Assembly: GCA_025351985.1 (NCBI GenBank)
Contig: JANXUW010000369.1
Coordinates: 1-7,128 of the forward strand
Source of the DNA: Pseudolysobacter sp.
GTDB taxonomy: Bacteria > Pseudomonadota > Gammaproteobacteria > Xanthomonadales > Rhodanobacteraceae
Length of the DNA stretch: 7,128 bases
Direction of reading: 5' to 3'
The notes beneath the pieces were generated by a model. It ran no database searches. It saw only the letters and a list, made by a program, of their open reading frames with translations, and had not been told where the DNA came from. Positions 1 through 5,633 of this stretch are shown here, one piece after another. The stretch's first letter is position 1. Every line of letters begins with the position of its first letter. The translations under genes and the position numbers were made by a program.

Positions 1-172
1 TGTCGCACGCTCAACTTGCGATTACGCGCAAGCCACCTGTAAGTGGGAAATCACAAACCACGTGCATTATTAAGATGCGATATCAGATGTGGAGCATAGC
101 TCAGCGTGTTTCAACGCTCAACCGATGCGCGTCGCATGATCGGCCTTCTTCACGAAAATAAGCCGGAAAAAA
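1..172. other. Non-coding left edge downstream of rnpB
   Basis: I see no supportable gene here. The stretch lies beyond the 3' end of rnpB. It contains a perfect small hairpin, CTTGCG at 15-20 and CGCAAG at 27-32 with a 6-base loop. A second imperfect hairpin spans 122-143, with CCGATGCG facing CGCAT-GAT-CGG and a 3-base bulge. Neither is followed by a clear U-tract on either strand. The sequence around 62-80 is locally AT-rich and could hold a promoter for a minus-strand gene beyond the edge. In related bacteria rnpB is often followed by mraZ and the division cluster, but I could not find MraZ-type TGGG repeats here. Confidence 0.4.
167..172 (-). terminator. U6 tract directly after RNase P RNA
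   Basis: Six A on the plus strand (six U in the transcript) begin about two bases after the 3' strand of the rnpB P1 helix (175-186). Closing of the GC-rich P1 helix next to a U-run is a plausible transcript end. It is not a classic local hairpin terminator, because the partner strand of P1 is some 340 bases away. A short alternative stem, GCCGG with CCGGC flanking the U-run (about 162-185), followed by a U-rich stretch, is also possible. Confidence 0.35.
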
Positions 173-531
<359 letters not shown>

Positions 532-535
532 CGGC

Positions 536-562
536 AGTGTAACTGATCGCACACAACGTCAG
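536..562 (-). promoter_or_regulatory. Putative rnpB promoter
   Basis: On the minus strand, TACACT (536-541) is a good -10 element. Counting 7 bases downstream reaches about 529, exactly where helix P1 of the RNA begins. A -35-like CTGACG (557-562) sits 15 bases upstream, which is short spacing. An AT-rich run at about 564-583 could act as an UP element. The match of predicted start to the RNA end is the main support; the -35 is weak. It lies between rnpB and the end of the upstream protein gene (620). Confidence 0.55.
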
Positions 563-619
563 CGGATAAAAATTATTCACGCGCGATGGCGGCACAATCC
601 GCTGCAGCCAATCGTTCAA

Positions 620-1120
620 TCAAAGGATGATCGGGTGATCCGATAATTCGTTCGGATTTTTTTCGCCCGCGGCCAGCGGAAAATATTTCGCCAGCAGCGA
701 ACTGATCGCTTCGATGCCGACAATCACGCCTTGCTCGAATTCGCCGAGTACGAACCGTTGTTGCATCTCGCCGCAGATGAATTCCCATGCGGTATTGCCG
801 ACGACGGCATGGATCGCGCGATCGGCAACGATCTCGACGCGACGATCCGCCAGCAGCAGATAAATCAACACGCCGCTGTTATGCGTGGTATCCCAAACGC
901 GCAGCAGGCCGAACACATCACGCGCGCGCAAAGCGGCATCGACGCGGGCAAACACCGCGCGTGGCGGCAAAGCGTTTTCCACCGCAAAAACAACTTGCCC
1001 GCCGTGCGTGTTTTCGCTCGCAGCGATCGTTTGCTGGATGCGTTGCATGCTCGCCGTCGGAAAAAAACGCCGTGCCGCATGCCCCGCAAAAAGGTGACGC
1101 AGTATTCTGGGCATGGTCAT
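620..1120 (-). CDS. Short cytoplasmic TPM-domain protein
   Basis: This 166-aa protein belongs to the TPM-domain family (PF04536, also called TPM_phosphatase), whose exact biochemical role is unsettled. The diagnostic core is visible at about residues 76-103, with WDTTHNSGVLIYLLL followed by DRRVEIVADRAI, the equivalent of the DDGVILLVA/RIEVGYGLEG core in its neighbour. An N-terminal basic stretch (PRILRHLF, residues 4-11) precedes the domain, and there is no signal peptide or membrane segment, so it should face the cytoplasm. I chose the ATG at 1120 because GGGGAG lies 9 bases upstream; a GTG at 1126 would be too close to that site, and a second ATG lies at 1114. The start is 2 bases past the stop of the preceding TPM gene, so coupling is likely. 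Pairing of a long membrane TPM protein with a short soluble one behind lemA is a familiar arrangement in proteobacteria. Confidence 0.88.
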   Translation of the reverse strand: MTMPRILRHLFAGHAARRFFPTASMQRIQQTIAASENTHGGQVVFAVENALPPRAVFARVDAALRARDVFGLLRVWDTTHNSGVLIYLLLADRRVEIVADRAIHAVVGNTAWEFICGEMQQRFVLGEFEQGVIVGIEAISSLLAKYFPLAAGEKNPNELSDHPIIL

Positions 1121-1122
1121 GA

Positions 1123-2067
1123 TCACCAGCTCCCCGACGCGCCGCCGCCACCAAAACTGCCGCCGCCACCGCTGAAGCCGCCTCCGCCGCCACCACCGAA
1201 ACTGCCGCCGCCAAATCCCCCGCCACCAAACCCGCCGATACCGCCGCGCGAAGCCAGTGCGCCGCCGGTCGAGGCGAGCAGTCCGAACACAAAACCGCCG
1301 GCACCGATCGCCAGCGCGATCAGCAGCGATCCAACTGCCCACCATGCCACGCCGGCCGCCGCGATGCCGCACAACCCGCCGCGCAATAACGTCGGCAGAC
1401 GCGCGCCGATGCCGCGCAGAAACACAGTGACGATCCACGCCATGAATACCGCCGGAAGCCACGCGCCGGAATTGTCGCCGTTGTTTTGTTGCGCGCCCTG
1501 ATGCGCCTGCCATGCCGGCGGCAACGTTTCGCCATCGATCAGCTTGCTCAACGCCTGCGTACCGGTTTCGATGCCGCCGGCGAAATCGTTCTGGCGAAAT
1601 TTCGGCGCGATGTAGTCGCGGATGATGCTCGCGGCAAGCACGTCGGTGATCGCGCCTTCGAGGCCATAACCCACCTCGATGCGCAGCTTGTGATCGTCCT
1701 TCGCGACCAGCAGGATCACGCCGTCATCGATCTTTTTTCCGTCGGCGGACTTGCGCCCGATCTTCCACGCCTCGGCGACACGAATGCTGTAGTCCTCGAT
1801 CGCCTCGGGCTGCGTGGTCGGCACGATCAGCACCACCAACTGGCTACCTTTGCGCTGTTCGAGCGCGGCGAGTTCGGATTCGAGTTGCTGTACTTGAGGT
1901 GCAGACAGCGTGTTGCTGAGATCAGTGACTCGTGCTTTCAGCGCCGGGATCGCAACGAGGCCGTTCGCGCTATCGGCGTGGACGTTGCCGAGATCAAACA
2001 ACGCGAACAAAGCAAGGCTCGCGCACAGCCAGCGCAATCCCGGCCCGGCCATCGCGATTGAACGCAT
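1123..2067 (-). CDS. YgcG-type TPM-domain membrane protein
   Basis: This 314-aa exported membrane protein has an N-terminal signal sequence (residues 1-31, likely cleavage after VHA). A TPM domain follows at about 46-175, with NTLSAPQVQQLESELAALE, the core DDGVILLVA at 114-122 and RIEVGYGLEGAITD at 129-142. Two hydrophobic spans lie at about 202-219 and 230-265. The extreme glycine-rich tail (about 268-314) ends in SGSW, which is typical of this family. The TPM domain should lie outside the inner membrane. Function is not established; TPM proteins have been linked to phosphatase activity, membrane-complex assembly and stress. It starts 7 bases after the lemA stop. The Shine-Dalgarno before 2067 is poor, so translation probably depends on lemA; an in-frame ATG at 2052 is an alternative that keeps the signal sequence. 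The tail is encoded by a low-complexity GC-rich stretch (about 1137-1260). Confidence 0.92.
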   Translation of the reverse strand: MRSIAMAGPGLRWLCASLALFALFDLGNVHADSANGLVAIPALKARVTDLSNTLSAPQVQQLESELAALEQRKGSQLVVLIVPTTQPEAIEDYSIRVAEAWKIGRKSADGKKIDDGVILLVAKDDHKLRIEVGYGLEGAITDVLAASIIRDYIAPKFRQNDFAGGIETGTQALSKLIDGETLPPAWQAHQGAQQNNGDNSGAWLPAVFMAWIVTVFLRGIGARLPTLLRGGLCGIAAAGVAWWAVGSLLIALAIGAGGFVFGLLASTGGALASRGGIGGFGGGGFGGGSFGGGGGGGFSGGGGSFGGGGASGSW

Positions 2068-2074
2068 TGCCGGT

Positions 2075-2722
2075 TCAGTGCTGTGCTGGAGCAGGCTGTG
2101 GCGTAGCCGGTGGTGGCGGAGTCGGCGTGGCCGGCTTGTCGAAACTCACCGTCGGCGCGGTGGAAATCGCCTTTTCATTCTCAACCGTGAAGTTCGGCTT
2201 GACCGGGTAGCCAAACATTTTTGCCGTAAGATTTTGCGGAAAGCTGCGCACGAAGGTGTTGTAGCCCTGCACCGATTGCACGAAGCGATTGCGCGCGACG
2301 GTGATGCGATTTTCGGTGCCTTCGAGCTGCGATTGCAGGTTCTGGAACAAGGCGTCGGATTTCAGTTGCGGATAATTTTCGGTCACCACCAGCAAGCGCG
2401 ACAATGCACCAGAAAGCTCACTTTGCGCGGCCTGGAATTTGCTCAGCAGCGCGGGATCATTTAGCACCTCAGGCGTCATGTTGAGCTTGCCGACACTCGC
2501 GCGCGCCTCGGTAACTTTGATCAGCACATCCTGTTCCTGCTGTGCATAACCCTTGACCGTACTCACGAGGTTCGGCACGAGATCGGCGCGGCGCTGATAT
2601 TGATTGAGCACTTCGGACCACGCCGCCTTGACGTCTTCGTCTTTCTGCTGGATCGCGTTGTAACCACAGCCGGAAAGCAGCGAGACAATCAATAGCAGTA
2701 GCAATGCGCGTGACAGGGTCAT
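2075..2722 (-). CDS. lemA: LemA family lipoprotein
   Basis: This 215-aa LemA-family protein begins with a short hydrophobic signal and a lipobox, LLSGC, with the lipidated cysteine at residue 19, so it should be membrane-anchored and exposed to the periplasm. The family signature follows at once: the Y-N-A-I-Q-Q segment, then VKAAWSEVLNQYQRRADLVP and NLVSTVKGYA, with predicted long helices through residue 170 ending in YNTFVRSFPQN. The C-terminal 25 residues are a proline- and threonine-rich tail. LemA proteins form helical bundles; their cellular role is poorly defined, but they very commonly precede TPM-domain genes, as here. The start at 2722 is backed by GGAG 6 bases upstream. The 91-base gap to the preceding TerC gene is the longest in this gene run and may hold an internal promoter. 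Confidence 0.95.
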   Translation of the reverse strand: MTLSRALLLLLIVSLLSGCGYNAIQQKDEDVKAAWSEVLNQYQRRADLVPNLVSTVKGYAQQEQDVLIKVTEARASVGKLNMTPEVLNDPALLSKFQAAQSELSGALSRLLVVTENYPQLKSDALFQNLQSQLEGTENRITVARNRFVQSVQGYNTFVRSFPQNLTAKMFGYPVKPNFTVENEKAISTAPTVSFDKPATPTPPPPATPQPAPAQH

Positions 2723-2754
2723 GGCTCTCTCCGATGGAAACGCTTCGATGCCTG

Positions 2755-2788
2755 ATTGTGGCGCATTCGCGTGGCGAATCCAATGCGC
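2755..2788 (-). promoter_or_regulatory. Hairpin and possible weak promoter before lemA
   Basis: In the terC-lemA gap, ATTCGC (2765-2770) and GCGAAT (2774-2779) form a perfect 6-bp stem with a 3-base loop. Outer GCGC arms (2761-2764 and 2785-2788) can extend it across a bulge. No U-tract follows, so it is not a standard terminator. On the minus strand, TTGGAT (2778-2783) and CACAAT (2755-2760) are 17 bases apart and could be a weak sigma-70 promoter for lemA, with the hairpin inside its spacer. Both readings are tentative. Confidence 0.28.
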
Positions 2789-2813
2789 ACGAACGGCTGC
2801 GTTGGGCCTGGCT

Positions 2814-3548
2814 TCAGCTCGCGCCGCGCTTGGCGCGCTTGCGTTGGGCGAACTGATTCAGCGCCTCGACACTCAGCGAGAACGCCATCGCGCAATACAG
2901 GTATCCACGCGGGATGTGGATCTCGAATCCTTCGGCGATAAGCACCACGCCGACCAGCAAGAGAAAGGCGAGCGCCAACATCTTCACGGTCGGATAGCGT
3001 TCGATGATTTCGCCCATCTTGTCCGCGGCGAAGATCATCACCATCACCGACAACACGATCGCTGCCACCATCACCGGAATATTGCTGACCATGCCCACGG
3101 CCGTGATGACCGAATCCAGCGAGAACACGATATCGATCACCGCGATCTGCGCGATCACTAGTCCGAAACTGGCGGCCACATGCACGTGTTTCGGATCCTC
3201 GGCACCGCCGAAAATGGCATCGTGGATTTCCATCGCGCCCTTGACGATCAGGAAGATGCCGCCGCCGATCAGGATCAAATCGCGGATCGAGATTTCCTGG
3301 CCGAAGAATTCGAACAGGCTGAAATGCGTATCGTCCATGCGCGACAGATACGCCAGCGACAACAGCAGCAGAATGCGTGTGCCACAGGCCAGCGCGAGAC
3401 CGAAACGGCGTGCCAGCGAGCGGCGTTCGACCGGCAATTTGCTGACCGCGATCGAGATGAAAACGAGGTTGTCCACACCGAGCACGATTTCGAGTGCGCT
3501 CAGCGTCAACAAGGCGATCCACATCTGCGGGTCGAACAGAAAGCTCAA
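2814..3548 (-). CDS. TerC family membrane protein (YgdQ-like)
   Basis: This 244-aa integral membrane protein of the TerC family (PF03741) has about seven hydrophobic segments. The two repeated acidic family motifs are intact: LEIVLGVDN (E20, D26) in the first segment and DIVFSLDSVITAVGM (D139, D145) in the middle. RDLILIGGGIFLIVKGAMEIH and VKMLALAFLLLVGVVLIAEGFEIHIPRGY are also typical. As remembered, it resembles E. coli YgdQ along its whole length. Some TerC relatives (Alx, YkoY, MeeF-type) export manganese, and a metal-export role is a reasonable family inference but not shown here; tellurite resistance should not be assumed. The start is TTG at 3548, with GGAG 10 bases upstream. No ATG or GTG lies in frame upstream, and starting at M9 would lose the conserved N-terminus. 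It begins 31 bases after dgkA. Confidence 0.93.
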   Translation of the reverse strand: MSFLFDPQMWIALLTLSALEIVLGVDNLVFISIAVSKLPVERRSLARRFGLALACGTRILLLLSLAYLSRMDDTHFSLFEFFGQEISIRDLILIGGGIFLIVKGAMEIHDAIFGGAEDPKHVHVAASFGLVIAQIAVIDIVFSLDSVITAVGMVSNIPVMVAAIVLSVMVMIFAADKMGEIIERYPTVKMLALAFLLLVGVVLIAEGFEIHIPRGYLYCAMAFSLSVEALNQFAQRKRAKRGAS

Positions 3549-3579
3549 GAGTGCAACACTCCGAAGCGCAAAGAACGGA

Positions 3580-3948
3580 CTACAGTCGCTGCCACAAAAT
3601 CACCCCCCAGCACAGCATCACGTTGAGCATCAGCAAAAACACGGCCGCGGAACCCATGTCCTTGGCGCGCCCGGCAAGCTCATGAAATTCCGGACTCACT
3701 TTGTCGACCACGGCTTCGACCGCAGAGTTCAATAGCTCGGCCGAAAGCACCAGCACCAAGCTGCCGACCAGCACGGCTTTTTCGACGCCGCCATGCCCGA
3801 GCCACAAGCCCAGCGGTGCGAACACGACAAACAGATACGCTTCGAGCCGGAACGACGATTCGTAACGCCAGCCGGCCTGCAGCCCCTTGGCCGACCACAC
3901 CAATGCCTTGGCGATCTGGCGCGGACCGCGCGGTAATGAGCTCGCCAT
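3580..3948 (-). CDS. dgkA: Diacylglycerol kinase
   Basis: This 122-aa integral membrane diacylglycerol kinase of the small bacterial (DgkA) type phosphorylates diacylglycerol to phosphatidic acid with ATP, recycling lipid released during periplasmic glucan or envelope modification. Its length matches E. coli DgkA. The catalytic signature is complete, with ELLNSAVEAVVD at 71-82 and ELAGRAKDMGSAAV at 90-103. Residues equivalent to E. coli E28, E69, N72, E76, D80, K94 and D95 are present as E30, E71, N74, E78, D82, K96 and D97, a constant offset of two. An amphipathic N-terminus and three membrane segments (about 38-50, 57-72, 99-118) fit the fold. Its start lies 3 bases after the stop of a 71-codon frame (TGAATCATG), and there is no good Shine-Dalgarno of its own, which points to translational coupling. 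Confidence 0.97.
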   Translation of the reverse strand: MASSLPRGPRQIAKALVWSAKGLQAGWRYESSFRLEAYLFVVFAPLGLWLGHGGVEKAVLVGSLVLVLSAELLNSAVEAVVDKVSPEFHELAGRAKDMGSAAVFLLMLNVMLCWGVILWQRL

Positions 3949-3951
3949 GAT

Positions 3952-4167
3952 TCAGCTATCCAGCCGGCGGGGCAAAGGCGCCGCGATCGAAAAGTCCTTG
4001 CACGACCGATGGCGGCGGTGACGCCGCACCGGCAATTCGCAGACTTCCGACAAGTCAGTCTCGCGGCGCCACAAAAACTGCTTCGCCAGGTCGGCAGGCA
4101 CGGACGCTCGCGCGACCAGCAGCGCTGCCGCAATGCGATCGGACTGGGAAAGTTCAGAAATCAGCAT
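3952..4167 (-). CDS. Small hypothetical protein coupled to dgkA
   Basis: I do not recognise this 71-aa frame. The N-terminal half (residues 1-35) looks like a soluble helical segment with leucine- and alanine-rich stretches (LSQSDRIAAALLVARAS). The C-terminal half is strongly basic, with RRHRRHR at about 48-54, and contains two cysteines (C43, C56). There is no signal or membrane segment. Three things support it as a real gene: codon third positions are about three-quarters G or C like the neighbours, the stop sits 3 bases before the dgkA ATG, and dgkA lacks its own clear ribosome site. Against it, no strong Shine-Dalgarno precedes the ATG at 4167 and I know no homologue. It could be a leader whose translation delivers ribosomes to dgkA. 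Confidence 0.5.
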   Translation of the reverse strand: MLISELSQSDRIAAALLVARASVPADLAKQFLWRRETDLSEVCELPVRRHRRHRSCKDFSIAAPLPRRLDS

Positions 4168-4339
4168 GGCTAAAAATCGAAGTCAGAAGGCACAATCCGC
4201 ATATGATGCCACACTGCAAACCGCGTGAGCAGACGCGATTGTCAGCCTGTCACGATCGCCGCACACCACGCTGCGCGACTTTCATCAGCGCTGACGGACA
4301 CGTCGCAGCAATACCTGCGAATCGTCAAACAGACGACAC
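4168..4339. other. Divergent intergenic region between dgkA run and lexA
   Basis: These bases carry no supportable gene. They must hold the promoter for the leftward run starting at 4167, but I find no convincing -35/-10 pair on the minus strand. The lexA promoter lies just to the right and reads away. No second copy of the lexA inverted repeat is visible here, so the leftward genes are not obviously under the same control. Confidence 0.4.
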
Positions 4340-4368
4340 TTGACAGCGCGGCCAAATACCACTCAAAT
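4340..4368 (+). promoter_or_regulatory. lexA promoter, probably leaderless
   Basis: TTGACA (4340-4345) is a perfect -35 consensus, followed after exactly 17 bases by TCAAAT (4363-4368), which matches 4 of 6 at -10, including the final AAT. The expected start of transcription is 7-8 bases downstream, at 4375-4376, which is the A of the lexA ATG or its neighbour. There is no usable Shine-Dalgarno before that ATG, consistent with a leaderless transcript. An in-frame ATG at 4367 and a TTG at 4340 would lie upstream of the predicted RNA start and are therefore unlikely. Confidence 0.7.
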
Positions 4369-4377
4369 GGGTGGTAT
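4356..4377. promoter_or_regulatory. Inverted repeat over lexA -10: candidate LexA operator
   Basis: ATACCAC (4356-4362) and GTGGTAT (4371-4377) are perfect 7-base inverted arms separated by 8 bases. The spacer contains the whole -10 element, and the right arm runs into the start codon. Binding here would block RNA polymerase, as expected for autorepression of lexA. The core CCAC-N8-GTGG has the same 4-8-4 geometry as the E. coli box CTGT-N8-ACAG but different half-sites. Assignment to LexA is inference from position and geometry. Confidence 0.65.
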
Positions 4378-5005
4378 GGATAATCTTACCGACAAACAAC
4401 AGGCAATTCTGGATTTCATCCGCAGCACGATCGCGGAAAACGGCTACCCGCCCTCCAACGCCGAAATCGCCGATGCGTTCGGGCTGCGCGAGCGCGCCAC
4501 GGTGCGCCAGCATCTGCAAGCATTGCAGACCAAGGGTGCGATCGAGATCAGCCCCGGTGTTGCGCGCGGTCTGCGGCTGGTCGAAGCAGCCAATACATCT
4601 AGCGCAAAAGTGCGTTCGGACTATCTGGAGTTGCCGCTGGTCGGTCGCGTCGCCGCGGGCTCGCCGATTACCGCCGATGCAAATCTGGAAGGTCACTTCA
4701 CGATCGATCGTGCTTTTTTTCATCCACGCCCGCATTTCCTGCTGCGCGTCGAAGGCCAGAGCATGCGTGACATCGGCATTCTCGACGGCGATTTCATCGC
4801 CGTGCATCGCAGCCCGGTCGCCGAAGAGGGCCAGGTCGTGGTCGCACGCATCGAGGATGAAATCACGGTCAAGCGTTTCCGCCGGCGTGGCTCGAAAATT
4901 CTTCTGCTGCCGGAAAATCCCGATTACCAGCCCATCACAGTTGATCCCGCGCGTGAGGACTTCGCCATCGAAGGCCTGTATGTCGGCGTGATCCGGAGAA
5001 CATGA
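4376..5005 (+). CDS. lexA: LexA repressor (SOS regulator, self-cleaving)
   Basis: This 209-aa SOS repressor has an N-terminal winged helix-turn-helix (residues 1-68: LTDKQQAILDFI, then PPSNAEIADAFGL, then GAIEI and ARGLRL) and a C-terminal latent protease (about 85-206). Autocleavage features are complete: the scissile A94-G95 in GRVAAG, nucleophile S129 in EGQSMRD and base K166 in EITVKRF. Spacings of 35 and 37 residues are identical to those of E. coli LexA, and the linker is about 10 residues longer. I chose the ATG at 4376 because from it the DNA-binding domain aligns residue for residue with E. coli LexA, and because the promoter predicts transcription starting there. The recognition helix is unusual: positions 39-45 read ERATVRQ, where E. 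coli has SPNAAEE. RecA-stimulated cleavage after DNA damage should relieve repression of this gene and of imuA behind it. Confidence 0.97.
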   Translation: MDNLTDKQQAILDFIRSTIAENGYPPSNAEIADAFGLRERATVRQHLQALQTKGAIEISPGVARGLRLVEAANTSSAKVRSDYLELPLVGRVAAGSPITADANLEGHFTIDRAFFHPRPHFLLRVEGQSMRDIGILDGDFIAVHRSPVAEEGQVVVARIEDEITVKRFRRRGSKILLLPENPDYQPITVDPAREDFAIEGLYVGVIRRT

Positions 5006-5006
5006 A

Positions 5007-5630
5007 ATGAACGCGACTTTCACTCACACACCCATCCGCCGCCCCAATACCGCGCTCATGCAAACTCACGCGCGCGTACGAGACGGCCTGCCCACTGGTT
5101 GGTCACAACTGGATGCTTTGTTACCCGGTGGCGGCTGGCCGGCGGGCGGCCTGAGCGAAGTTCTGAATGCACGCGGCAGTGTCGAGGCGATGAGTCTGTT
5201 GTTGCCCGCGCTGGCCGCGCTGACCCAGGCAGCAAAACGCGTGGTATTGATCGAACCGCCAACACTGCCCTCGGCGCAAGACTTGCGCCGGCACGGCATC
5301 CGTGTCGAGTTTTTGCATGTGATAAAAAACGAAGCGCAAGCCGACAGTTGGAGCGCCGAACAATACTTGCGCACCGGTTGCGCCGCGGCGGTATTGCTGT
5401 GGACACATCCGAACGACGCGCCGCGCTTGCGTGGATTGCAGCAAGCTGCTGCGGCCGGAGCGAGTCATGCATTTGTGATTCGCGACATCGATCAGGCGCA
5501 GCAGATCAGTCCGGCCGACCTGCGCGTGGCGGTCGATCGCGATGAACGCGGCATCAACGTCCAGGTATTGCGTTGTCGTGATTTGCACAAACCAGCGAAC
5601 GTCGTACTGCCTGCCGCATACGTTTGCTGA
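5007..5630 (+). CDS. imuA: ImuA/SulA-type RecA-like SOS protein
   Basis: This 207-aa protein of the ImuA (SulA-like) family is a RecA-related accessory factor that, with ImuB and DnaE2, supports error-prone translesion synthesis. The family opening GLPTGWSQLDALLPGGGWPAG lies at about 27-47, followed by GLSEVL. The alternating strands resemble the RecA core, including KRVVLIEPP, AAAVLLWTHP and GASHAFVIRD. The region where RecA has its GxxxxGKT loop carries no GKT, as is usual in this family, so ATP hydrolysis of the classical type is not expected. The start at 5007 is 1 base after the lexA stop, with GGAGAA (4995-5000) 6 bases upstream inside lexA, so the two are co-transcribed and probably under the same SOS control. 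No imuB follows; the next gene is convergent. A SulA-like division-inhibitor role is an alternative, since the two names are used for related proteins. Confidence 0.82.
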   Translation: MNATFTHTPIRRPNTALMQTHARVRDGLPTGWSQLDALLPGGGWPAGGLSEVLNARGSVEAMSLLLPALAALTQAAKRVVLIEPPTLPSAQDLRRHGIRVEFLHVIKNEAQADSWSAEQYLRTGCAAAVLLWTHPNDAPRLRGLQQAAAAGASHAFVIRDIDQAQQISPADLRVAVDRDERGINVQVLRCRDLHKPANVVLPAAYVC

Positions 5631-5633
5631 TCG

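Noticed and set aside
30..60. MraZ-type operator repeats suggested by GTGGG near 43
   Set aside because: A single GTGGG on the plus strand without the regularly spaced TGGG repeats of an mraZ promoter.
1137..1260. Tandem CCGCCGCCA-like repeat as a genuine repeat element
   Set aside because: It is explained by glycine codons of the protein tail and shows no fixed repeat unit.
731..1501. 256-aa plus-strand frame rich in proline
   Set aside because: It is the antisense reading of the glycine-rich tail of the YgcG-type gene; Gly codons read backwards give Pro runs.
1126..1513. Long N-terminal extension of the short TPM gene up to 1513
   Set aside because: The extension is Arg/Trp-rich shadow sequence of the overlapping YgcG-type tail; the Shine-Dalgarno and family similarity place the start at 1120.
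2719..3522. 267-aa minus-strand frame
   Set aside because: It is an alternate frame of the TerC gene with Arg-rich, low-quality composition and no family features.
4340..4375. Longer LexA starting at TTG 4340 or ATG 4367
   Set aside because: These lie within the promoter and upstream of the predicted transcript start, lack a Shine-Dalgarno, and add residues not found in the family.
4325..5023. 232-aa minus-strand frame opposite lexA
   Set aside because: It mirrors a strongly conserved lexA gene; long antisense frames are expected in G+C-rich DNA and no domain is recognisable.
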